Part shown: one piece after another, positions 11,842-21,383 of the stretch
Position numbering within the stretch: position 1 is the stretch's first letter
How the letters are laid out: every line of letters begins with the position of its first letter
NCBI GenBank assembly: GCA_013339765.2
Contig: CM023450.1
Coordinates: 42,686,245-42,750,244 of the forward strand
Source of the DNA: Haemaphysalis longicornis
Taxonomy: Eukaryota; Arthropoda; Arachnida; Ixodida; Ixodidae
DNA: 64,000 bases
Direction of reading: 5' to 3'
Made by a program: the position numbers and the translations under genes
Notes under the pieces: model-generated
Databases searched by the model: none
Told to the model about the DNA's origin: nothing
The model's input: only the letters and a program-made list of their open reading frames with translations

Positions 11842-12012
11842 AATGGATGGATGGACGGATGGACGAATGGATGTACGAATGGATGGACGGATGGATGGAC
11901 AGATGGATAGACGGATGGATAGATGGATGGATGGGTGGATGGATAGATGGATGGATAGATGGATGGATAGATGGATGGATGAATGGATGAATGAATGGAT
12001 GAATGCATGGAT
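11842..12012. repeat. (ATGG)n microsatellite
   Basis: About 170 bases of ATGG/ATAG/ACGG tetranucleotides, giving long spurious frames on both strands. It sits between two LINE fragments of opposite orientation and may have grown from a LINE tail. Confidence 0.9.
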
Positions 12013-12282
12013 AAAAACTTTATTAATCACGGGATGGTAAGGATGAGTCAGCCGCCTCGGTACAGGCAGCCGCTTAGGGCCCTGATGATGTGGGCCGCCA
12101 ACTACTGTGCCTCTTGGAGACTCACCTTAACAGCTAGCCACTCTACGGTGAAACGTTTTTACGGTGTAATTGTGTGTCTGGGTAGGTTTGTAAGGACACT
12201 CCTACAGAATGTGGCCCTGGGTAGGGGAAATAAGGCAGTGGGGACAGATTGGAACAGGGGTGTCTGGCGCGCGTTGGAATAG
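12012..12282 (-). mobile_element. LINE 3' end fragment
   Basis: The minus strand ends in TTAATAAAGTTTTTATCC. Upstream of that tail it reads EWLAVKVSLQEAQ, then AAHIIRALSGCL, the C-terminal pattern of the RNase H LINEs here. A few hundred bases only. Confidence 0.45.
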
Positions 12283-12284
12283 GT

Positions 12285-13490
12285 GGAGCCCAGAACCTTG
12301 CATGTCAAGAACCTTGCGTTTATCGTGTGCTTGGGCTCTAACATCAGCAAACAACTTCAGCAAATATTCATCATTGACCTCGAAGACCGTCCTTGTCGCG
12401 AAACCATCAACCCCGCCACTCCATCGAATACCTGTAAAGATGTCGTGCACAACATTCCAGCGGGCAAAAGCTCCGAACACCTCATGCACCACATGTGGAC
12501 TCTTTTTCAAGGAACCAAGATCCTGGCTGCACGTATGATGGGCCTTATGGCCACGGCCATCATCTCCTGCGAAGGTACACACATACCCCGTGAGATCTGC
12601 TATGCCGGTGGCATCTTTTGCTGCCGCCGTCGTCGTCCCAAAGCCCAGTACTGACATCGCTGCGAGCAAATGGGCCATCGTGCTGACGTCTGCACTTACA
12701 TACCGGCGGCCAGGTACTGCTCGAAGACGCTAGCCACACCTGCTGCCAGCAGATCCAGTCTGCCTCCACTGCGGTGGTCCCAGTCGCGCTGATGGCGCCG
12801 CATGTTCTGACAGTAAAGGCGCGGATGCAGCTGTTCGCCAGGCAGCGTACAAGAAACGTTTCGCTCAGCGCGCAGCTGCCGTGGCAGCTGATGCAGCAGC
12901 CACTACCACTACGGTACCGCGCAAGTCTTGCAGCCGCTGTCGCACCCGGTTCACCATACCCCCTCGCCGCTCCGCTAGCTCGTCTCCACTTCCTGCAAAC
13001 CCTCCGAACGACGGCCCTGCGGTCCACCACAGCCGTAATCAAGCTGCCCAGGTAAGCCAGCCACTCTCCCACACACCTGAACACGCTCCAAAATCACCGG
13101 CACTGGCCTACCGAGATATGCTCCGCCAACAACCTCCTGCCTCACAAGCCACCGAGCCTTGACTCCCCCCCCCCCTCCTTCCGCCGCCACAGTAAATGTG
13201 ACTAATGCTTCCCTCCCCTCTCCTCACAGTATTCTCCTCCTCCGCACAACGCACAAATACGAAGCCTCCCCCGGCTTCGACTCCGGCAACCAAACGCAGC
13301 CGCTCTTCAGAGGGCTCGCAATCTGCCCCCGTGACCCTTTCGCCAGAGGACCACTACGCCTCTCTCTCCCATCGTATTGAGGAATATGCCCAGAAGTTTG
13401 ATGCGACAATACCCCATCTCCAACAGCAGCTGACGCACCAACTTTCATTCATACACGAGCAGCAAGCCCTTTTCCAGCGGAAACATTAGA
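12285..13490 (+). pseudogene. LINE ORF1 (gag-like) remnant
   Basis: Gag-like first ORF of a plus-strand LINE. The frame at 12,283-12,654 leads to a zinc-knuckle region; just after a stop it reads a cysteine cluster and GHRADVC at about 12,670-12,690. A low-complexity Pro/Ser/Thr region follows (12,880-13,160). A predicted helical tail with EEYAQKFDATIPHLQQQLTH lies at 13,370-13,450. ORF1 proteins of this kind bind element RNA. Frameshifts separate the three pieces. The endonuclease ORF starts about 160 bases downstream. Confidence 0.6.
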
Positions 13491-13862
13491 AGTACACAGA
13501 CCACGTTGCCTACTTTTCTACTGAGCTAAATACGCGCTTTGAAGGGCAGATTGAGCACTTTCAATCTGTCTTCTCCAGGTTTATTACTCAACTGCAGCCC
13601 ACTTATGCTATCCCTCCAGCACCGTCACCTCTCGGATGGTGGGACATAAGCATGGCAGATCACGTACTCATAATTCAATGAAACTGTCATGCTTTCACAA
13701 GCGTAATGCCTTTCTCATTGGCTTCAGTCACAACCTCAGCTACCAGACGTTCTCCCTCAAGAAACAGGACTAAATCCTGCGCTACCTGAATATGTAACGT
13801 TTCAGCAAAGTGCCTGCCTTGCCAGGCTGGTCCACTCCACCCGCAAGGCTAACCTTGAACAT

Positions 13863-14032
13863 TGATTGATTGATTGATTGATTGTAGTGTTTAACGCGCC
13901 GACCCAACGCAGGAGGCGCGCCGTAGTGGAGCGCTCCGGGTTCATTTTGACCACCTGCGGATTGTTAACGCGCGCCGAAACCTCGTACACACGGGCGCTT
14001 TTGCTTTTCGCCTCCACCAGAGAAGCCGCCCA
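13863..14032 (-). repeat. tRNA-derived SINE (Ruka-like), lacks tRNA head
   Basis: Same body as the copy at 39,622 (TTTAACGCGCCGAC, GGCGCGCCGTAGT, CGTACACACGG, TTTTGCTTTTCGCCTCC) with an (ATTG)n tail on the plus-strand left. It interrupts the LINE endonuclease and so is younger than that LINE. Confidence 0.8.
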
Positions 14033-15043
14033 ATAGCCTCAGTGTTTCAATTCCTCTTAACCGCGGCCCTATGCTCATCACCAACGTCTACAGTCCCCCC
14101 CTTCCGCACCCGCAATAATCTACCGTAGCTTGAAGCACTGTTGCATCCTTGTCGAACCAAAAGCCGCCTTCAGCATATCCTGGCAGGTGACTTCAATGCC
14201 CCCCACACTGCCGGGGGTTATGCCAGGGAATGAAGGAAAGGCCGCCGGGCGCACTGTGCTGCATAATAAGCTGGGAACACACTCAAGAATACACGCGTGT
14301 GGGCAACTCCGTGGAACGCAATACCAACCCCTATGTCCCTTTCGCTACTCCGGCTCTCCTTCTACGATGGGAACACACTCAAGAATATATGAGCAGTGAC
14401 CATGCCATCTTGCGCCTCACTTTTTCCGCATCTCCAAAACGAATCAAGTGGAAATCAGTTCGCATCACAAATTGGCATAAATATCGACAACAGCGATGCA
14501 ACCCCCCTTTCAAGAACTTAACCACCTGAACACAGCAACTTAATTATGCATACTCTTGATAAGCATATAAGGGTCTTGCCACGAACAAGGTCAATCTTCA
14601 CATAGATACCCACCTGTCATACTGTTGGGAAGCCCGCGCCTCTCTCCTGAAGCGGTGGACGCACTGCAAAAACAAACCGAAGACTCCATGACCGAACCAA
14701 TCAACTTAAGAACACATTCAAGAATGCTCGAACCACCTCCCCAGGGAACACTGGAATACCATGTGTCATGACCTTCAGAACAGCCTGGCCAGTAGCAAGA
14801 CATGGTGTATCCTCAAAGCTTTAACACAGTCTGCACAGATGCAAGGCGAGGAGCTTACTCGAACTCTGAGGTGGTTGTATACGTAGACTGCCAAGGCGAC
14901 CTGCGGGACTGCCTCACACTGAGAAACATGAGCATCGCGGAGGCCGAAACCGAGCCATTCTCCAGGCAATCAGGCTAGGAAAAAAGAATAACCGAGGACT
15001 GAACATCATTTCAGACTCCAAACAAGCCATTTTGAACATCACG

Positions 15044-15095
15044 CCCCCCCCCCCCCCCCCCCCCACCAAAAAAAAAGAAAAAGAAAAGAAAAAAC
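15044..15095. repeat. Poly-C (21) followed by A-rich tract
   Basis: Twenty-one consecutive C then ACC and an A-rich tract with scattered G, inserted in the LINE RNase H. It could be a homopolymer expansion or an assembly artefact. Confidence 0.9.
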
Positions 15096-15529
15096 ACCTC
15101 CTTCGCAAGAAACTGACGAAAAAACCACAAGGTAAGCTGGTGTCCGGGACACGAGGGTCTGGAGGGAAATGAGATAGAAAAGAGGATGGTGGGAGACCTG
15201 ACGTACTGCGCCATACAAAACCACTCATACCACTCCCGACCTCCAAACTCAGTTAGAGCAGGCACACTTTTCCCTCTTCTCACTAGGAGCTCAACACGCA
15301 CTATTCGCAGTCACTACGGCGAATACAATTATTTGCCTGAAACCAAACCAAAACCTTCATTCACAAGCCACGCTTAGCACTGATGTTTTCGATAACATAC
15401 AAGGACACTGTAAGCAATGCGAAATCCACGCTTTTCCATGCATCCTGGGAGTGCCGGACTATATGGGTCCAGTATAGGCACATGGGAGGCAGCTCTGGCT
15501 AGTTCAGCCACATAAACTTGTGCTGAAGA

Positions 15530-15660
15530 GCAAGACAGGGTGCTTCTGAATCTGGAGCACTGGACATGCGGCCCCGCCCACAAGTTTCACTGTAATTTTT
15601 CTAGCCTCTTCCTTTCCCCTCCCCCCAATATTTTCTAGAACAAAGTTTTTCTACCAATAC
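15530..15660 (+). repeat. Dispersed repeat, copy 2 (C-rich tail)
   Basis: Second copy of the repeat at 8,695-8,815, same orientation and block order. It lies inside the plus-strand LINE between its RNase H and C-terminal parts. Confidence 0.55.
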
Positions 15661-15984
15661 TTCCAGGGAGCCTGAATGCAGGCAGCCATACACGGCGCTT
15701 CATGCATGACGCGGTACATGCAACTTCGAGAGTCTACGCATGCTCCGACGGGGCTTACAGGTTGCCCGCCCTCGTATCGAAAATACTTACCGCATTATCT
15801 TTCCAGCTTCTGTAAGCTATGTGTTCCTTTTAACCCGCTAGGTTTTTTCAGCGAGATTCCACGAAACATTTTTCGTACGCAACCTGTGTGCCTGCGCCCT
15901 GTCCCTCCAGGCTACCAAGGAGGCCGCATAGTCCAGCCCTCTGGCTCCTTTCAAATATATTACTCAATATTACCGGTCGGAACC

Positions 15985-16350
15985 CAACAGTTCCACCCCA
16001 CAATTTAAACTCTCAAAAGAAGAATTACCACTCCTCCAACTACAACGCAATACCTTCCCTCACCCAGTCCGCCTCCATCGCATGTTTCGAACTCAATCCC
16101 CTGCTCAATGCAAGTTATGTTTGCAATCCAGCGCACTTCGACATATCGTAATAGGGTGGGAGCACAACATCAACCTCCCCCTCTGCCATCCCCCTTTCCA
16201 CCTCTGAGATGTGGGAGAACCTGGCGACTAGCAGCGTTGGACGTTCAGATACTTCTGGCGTCCAGAGCGAAGGCTGACCGCTCATAACGTGGATTCCTGG
16301 AATAGGGAACCACTCCCACTTCACCAGCTACACAGCTAGGGTGGGAGCGA
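15985..16350 (+). pseudogene. C-terminal part of the 12.3-16.3 kb LINE
   Basis: The plus strand reads LSKEELPLLQLQRNTFPHP, then CKLCLQSSALRHIV and WEH at about 16,000-16,155. This is the Cys/His C-terminus expected after RNase H. Later frames keep a Trp-rich, gapped match. It lies 600 bases from the RNase H, separated by the dispersed repeat and unassigned DNA. Confidence 0.55.
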
Positions 16351-17682
16351 TGGCGTCCTATCAAAACGTTTATGCATTTCCCCATAGACCGCTTGGTCGA
16401 CTGAAAATTTTTTGAGAAGATCTCTGGCCACACGGAGCGTGCGTGAAACCGGGCTTCTATTGCGTAAAAACGGTTACTTGAAAATCACGAAAAAGGAACG
16501 GCTCTAGATCAGACAATACACGCACTGATCGTGAAGGAGGAGTGCCATAGCATATCTTTATCTCATAAACCACGTATCGATATACATTTAGATCGTTCGT
16601 AGATACGTTTACTTAGCTGTGCACTGTGCAAAAGTGTCCCTGCTACGCGCATCACCGGGGAAGTTGAGCCACTTCGTTGGCCCGGTTAGACAATCGGGCA
16701 TTGTCTGAGGGCGTCCTGCTGGGACCTTGGCCACACCCGCGCTGTTCCAGACCAGCTAGGCCTTGAAGGCAGTGTTGGCATTCCTGAAAAGCAGTGGTTT
16801 GGCAGCTAGATTGTAGCCGAAGCTCGTTGTGGTGAACCGTTGAACATTTTGTATGCAGTTATGCCATCACCTCTGTTTCTACCATCATTCGTGTTACCCT
16901 CTATCTATGCTCTTGTCGGCCTTCCTTACGCCTTGTAGCAGCCCAGAGTCTATACGATCAGGCCGACCTCTCTGTATTTTTCTTCATTTATTAAATTTAC
17001 CCTCCCTCCCTTTCTCGCTCCCTCATGAGCGCGAAAAATCGTCGCATGGGTTTGTTCTTCGTTTTCGATTTGGGTCTTTGAAAGTTCTACGATCGATTGG
17101 GCACTCTTTTGGCGCAGTTTTGATGTAAAAAAGCTTTAGCGCTTCTCTCATTTTTCTTTAAAAAAGAATGTTAAAGTTCTTTTACTACTCTCTCCACGGG
17201 ACCAAGGTATTGTTCGCTAGAGCGCGCACGTGTGTTTCTCTTTTTTTCTGGAACTGCTGTTACACCTGTAAACAAAGTGTACGTAGTTTGGAAAACCCCT
17301 CGATTCCCCGATATGTTTACGAGAGCTGTTATTAAAAAATTACGCCCACCTCCCCTCGGGGGAACCCTGGTGTGATGCGACGCTGAAGGGGGTTCCGTTG
17401 GGTGTTTCCGTTGGGTCGATTAGTCGAATTGCGTGAAACGCGTAGTGAACGTGAATTGCGTTTTAATCACATCGTTGGGTTTCACGCGAGGGGATGCGGG
17501 CGTAATTTTGAGCATAATGAGAGACGTTGTTGTTGTTGTCGTTTAGACGGAGGCTTTATTAAAGGAACCGTCGCATCAAGCAATCGTCGGTACTGCGAGA
17601 GAGCAAGAGCAAGCGCAAGCGCGGGCGACCGTCGACTGAGAGACCGGCCGGAGCGCGGCACGCACCCGAAAGAGAAGAGACC
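16351..17682. other. Unassigned spacer
   Basis: No convincing gene. From about 17,560 the sequence becomes markedly GC- and CpG-rich and stays so to about 18,420. Confidence 0.5.
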
Positions 17683-17690
17683 GCGGGGAG

Positions 17691-18197
17691 CATGGAGGAA
17701 GTAAAAAGTTAGGAGACGGCGCCACCGCAGAAACGTGAAGCCTACATATAAAAAGTAAAATCGAAGTCGGCCCAGGCGTCACTGCACCACGTGACCCCAC
17801 CGCGCCGCCGCCGTATGGGCCGCCGCGCACTCTTCAATTTCGTCTGCTCGAAACTGCTCTGCGGCCCGTTGTCGCGAAGCCTGCTATATGTTGGTTTTTT
17901 TTTTCACGGCTTTTGTTTTTCGCCCGTACGCGGCCCTCCTGCCCGAACGCGGGCATGAGATCGCCGTGCAGACAAATGCAGGAAGGTCGGGGAAAAGCTA
18001 CCGCCAACCAAACACGAGAGATGCGCCGGAGTCGGAGACCGCCGCCGCCGCCCACCCGACCATAAAGGTCACGTGCTGGGCCGACTGCGGTGGCTTGAGA
18101 AAGGGAAACGCCGGAGGGGAGCGGCGTCAACGGAGCTTGGCTTGCGAAGGCTAGCTGCGTGACGTCATGCCGTCTCCTAACTTTTTCTTCCTCCATG
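17691..18197. mobile_element. Non-autonomous DNA transposon with 30-bp TIRs and 8-bp target duplication (P- or hAT-like)
   Basis: The left end CATGGAGGAAG and on (17,691-17,720) is the inverted complement of 18,169-18,197 apart from one extra base. Both ends are bordered by the direct repeat GCGGGGAG (17,683-17,690 and 18,198-18,205), a perfect 8-bp target-site duplication. Subterminal inverted blocks GTCGGCCCAG and CACGTGACC (17,766-17,796) pair with 18,067-18,085. The interior has no transposase. Eight-base duplications are made by hAT and P superfamilies; about 30-bp TIRs starting CATG and a GC-rich target recall P elements, so P is favoured by inference. Confidence 0.8.
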
Positions 18198-18205
18198 GCG
18201 GGGAG

Positions 18206-19765
18206 AGATACTGAACATGCGCACAGCGCGCAGCGCCGCCCACCGGCGGAGTGAGAGTGCGCTGCGCCCCGCGCCCGCAGATGTTGGGCGAGAGTGTTCG
18301 CTATCGGAGAGAGGAGAGGGGGTGAGCGGAGGAGAGACGCAGCTGTGCGGACGCGGACGACAACGACGATGGACGCAGGACAGGGCCGCCGTCAAGAGAT
18401 GCTCCTCTTAGCGTCGGCATCTAAAATTTTGCGCATACTTGTGCTATCGCGCTCACATAATTTACACTAATCATGAGTATTCAGACGATTATATCTCCAA
18501 AACAATGACCATGGGCTTCATTCCTTAGAACGTTGTGCTCCCTATGCGTATTTGGTCTTTAACCCTGGGTACCAGACAAAAGTTGTACAACGCGGTGAAT
18601 ACTAATGAGCGGTGTAGGTCGTGAGCGCGATAGTACATGAGCAGAAGAAAAATAAACGAAAATAAAGAAATGAAGCAGTATGCGATGGCTTCTGTAGTAT
18701 TATTGCCTCGTTTTCCGCTGGACGCACGGATGTACTTTCTTTGAGGAATAATCCTTGGCACTAATCTGCTTAATGCCGACCTGAAAATATGTGCTGCGCT
18801 AGGTTAACGCTGGTTCAGGTCAGGGGTGGGCAGTTGTTTTTCCCTTGACATTGGGTTAAAGAAAGCTATCTCGGGGGGTTGGGTCAATGGGCTGAACCAG
18901 AGTTTGCAATAAAGAGTGAGGGAGGAAAGGGATGCCCCACCGAACTCTAATAAAGAGTTTTAATAAATAGTTGTAGCTTAAGTCCAGTGAAAATGCTTGC
19001 TCTTCTCTTTTTCTCCTCTATGTGAAGCGTACGTTCTTCTGCTGGTTCGTGTATTCAACTAATAATGAAGAAACATGCCCAGGCTTCCCCGTAAGTAAAC
19101 TGTTTTCATTCATCTTTTGTTGCCTATTTTGAAGCAGCAATCAGAAGACTTGAGAAGAGAATTTATTATAAAACCACATATCAGCACGCAGCGACTAGCG
19201 GTAACAGCGCCGTCCGAAAAACAGAAAAAAAGTAGAATTGATCACAGCGTATAAGTATCAACGCGAGTACGCACTGCAACGTGAAAAATACGGTCCATTG
19301 CTGCTCGAGAACCCTGTTCCCACAAGCGACACACGTCACATATCCGGGGGGTGGGTACAGCCGGGGGTATCGAAAATCTATGTTGAGGTATATCCGTTCC
19401 AGGCTAATAATACACACGTATGCACGCATCCTTTAATTACTCCAGTTAGTTAAAGCAACCAGCCTTAGACGAATCTCAAGAAATGCCGTTCTCCGAAAAT
19501 TCTCACAGTCCAGTCGCATAGCTCTACTTCAACAGTTGTAAATGTAGGCTGTATCACCAGGGGATAATCATCGCTAAATAGTTTTTTTTAATTATAAGGT
19601 CACGGAAATTTTCCGCCTCTAGAGTCGATGTGTGCGCAAACTGCTTGATGCCTGTGCAAGCCATATTTATAGTTCCAGATTCTTGGGCAATCGCTAGTGC
19701 AGTAGATACTTCTTATTAATGGTTGCTTGAGGCCAATCCCCCAACTATATGTGAGGTGGTATTTT
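18206..19765. other. Unassigned spacer
   Basis: GC-rich to about 18,420, then AT-richer. Short open frames (for example 19,238-19,453) have no recognisable features. Confidence 0.5.
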
Positions 19766-19769
19766 ACGA

Positions 19770-21381
19770 GACAAGAAGGCGAATAGAAGTTCGCTGCGCT
19801 CCACGTCAGCGCAGCTCTCCTGTCCAGGAAGAAGCTCCTATTGGGGGTTTGGCCAAGTCTTTGAGTGTTTTTGTGTACGCTTGAGTATCGGAGGCTTGCG
19901 TTTTCAGCCTTGAAGGGCGTCTTTTAGTTTTGAGTCTGTGCATTGGTGAGGGAGATGTCTTTCAACTCCCCCGGTCAGGGTTCCTCGCCCTGGTCGGCTT
20001 TCCTCCCCTTGGAGGACTTGTCTGTGGATGTTTTTTTTTCAACCGAGGACTGAGGAACATCCCCGTGGCCCTGGTTCCAACAAACGTGGGCGAAATTGAG
20101 CGCACCAATTCGCAGGCCATACAGGTGCACCTGCAAGGAGTGACCCAACATTTTAAAAGGATCTCGGAGGTGAGACCGTTCGGCAGGGGTGGCGTCTTCT
20201 GGCCTGTTCGCATTTCCCCTCTGTGCCGGTGAGAGCGTTTATTCCTCCTCATCTTGAATGTCCAAAAGATATGTGAGGGGAGTTAGTCAAGGACTTGAGT
20301 CCACCGGAGGTGCTGAACAGCTCGCAGCTGCAGGTGCTGTCTCAGTATTACGATGCAGCAGAACGGTCAACGACAGGAAGGTACCACAGAATCCGTTATC
20401 GTGACTTTCGCGGGAATCTCTTGCCCTTCTGAGATTAAAGCATGGCCTTGCTGTTTCGGGGGGAACCTCTTCAGCCGCAGCCGTTCCAATGCCACAAATG
20501 CTGGAGATACGGTCATAGTACCAGAGGTTGCAAATTAAGCTCCCGATGTGTGTCGTGTGGAGAAGCTCATGCTGCCTCGGAGTGCCAAGCAGCTGAACCT
20601 CGATGTTGCCTTGTCAGGGATCTCACCCTGCTGATTACTATAACTGTCCACTCGGGCCCGGGAAGTCAGTGTGTTGGAATTATAGAGAAGAGAAGGATGT
20701 TCGCGTGGAAAAGCAGTAGTGGTGGTCAAAGAAAGGGCACGCGGTTATGCTAGTGTGGCCTCCCGTCAAGATGATGTCAGCGAAAAGTCAATTTCCGACA
20801 TTATAAATACTTCGGTAGTCAACTCCATGACTTCTATTGTGCAGCCACTGGTAAGTTCATTGTCCGAATGTATGTGTCAAATGCAAGCTATGACTCAGAA
20901 AATGACAGAGTTCCTGCAAATGTTCTCGGCGATCTCCTCGGGCTTTCATCTTCCGTCTGCAGGCGTTCTATAATCCCTGAATAGTGTCGGCCTAGCAGCA
21001 GCAGCACCATCTTCCACAACGACGGCTAATTTGGCCCCATTGCCACCTACGCATGTACTCCCGGGTGCCCCTCGGGGTTTTGAGCCACCTCCTCATGCAC
21101 ACATGTCATCTCCTTCTGATCACAAGGCGGCAGCCAATGAGGTTGAAGGACAGTTTCCTTTGCATCCAGATACGCCGTCCGCCAGTGTTGATGACTCGGA
21201 CGAGACGGAGGTGGGCCAGTCCACCCCAATGTCACAAAAGCGCAGGCTCTCCCCCTCTGAGGAGGAGGTCAGTAAAGTTCGCAAACCAAAGAATAATAAA
21301 AATACGAAAAAATCGGTGCAGTCTACCAATCAGTCTCATGACATAGTACAACATGCCATATCCTCGGCGCAGCTTTGCTAA
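19770..21381 (+). pseudogene. LINE ORF1 (gag-like, CCHC zinc knuckles)
   Basis: First ORF of the most complete LINE in the window. A degenerate N-terminal domain lies at 19,930-20,430. Two zinc knuckles read CHKCWRYGHSTRGC and CVSCGEAHAASEC at about 20,490-20,590, the nucleic-acid-binding signature of R1/I-type ORF1 proteins. Then come a helical segment (20,780-20,950) and a charged C-terminus (RRLSPSEEE, 21,245-21,270) ending in a stop at about 21,380. ORF2 starts 3 bases later (ATG at 21,384). At least two frameshifts break the frame. Confidence 0.75.
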
Positions 21382-21383
21382 CC

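Larger units (their letters stand above)
13650..15355 (+). pseudogene. LINE ORF2 remnant: endonuclease joined to RNase H, RT deleted
   Basis: The endonuclease begins at about 13,655 with MADHVLIIQ then NCHAF (catalytic Asn), is interrupted by a SINE at 13,863-14,032, and resumes with NVYSPP and GDFNAPHTAGGY at about 14,180-14,220. It ends with SSDHAILRLTF at about 14,395-14,425. Instead of RT motifs, the next recognisable segment is RNase H (IISDSKQAILNI at about 15,005-15,040), so the RT appears deleted between about 14,870 and 14,935. RNase H is itself split by a poly-C/poly-A insert and continues with GNEIEKRM near 15,170. Several stops. Confidence 0.65.

Noticed and set aside
11842..12012. 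Long open frames on both strands and regularly spaced units resembling a CRISPR-like array
   Set aside because: It is a plain (ATGG)n microsatellite with no spacers; the frames are repeat artefacts.
12560..13084. 174-aa minus-strand frame rich in Arg/Cys
   Set aside because: Antisense shadow of the LINE ORF1.
17834..18196. 120-aa minus-strand open frame
   Set aside because: Lies inside the TIR element in GC-rich DNA and has no domain; open by composition.
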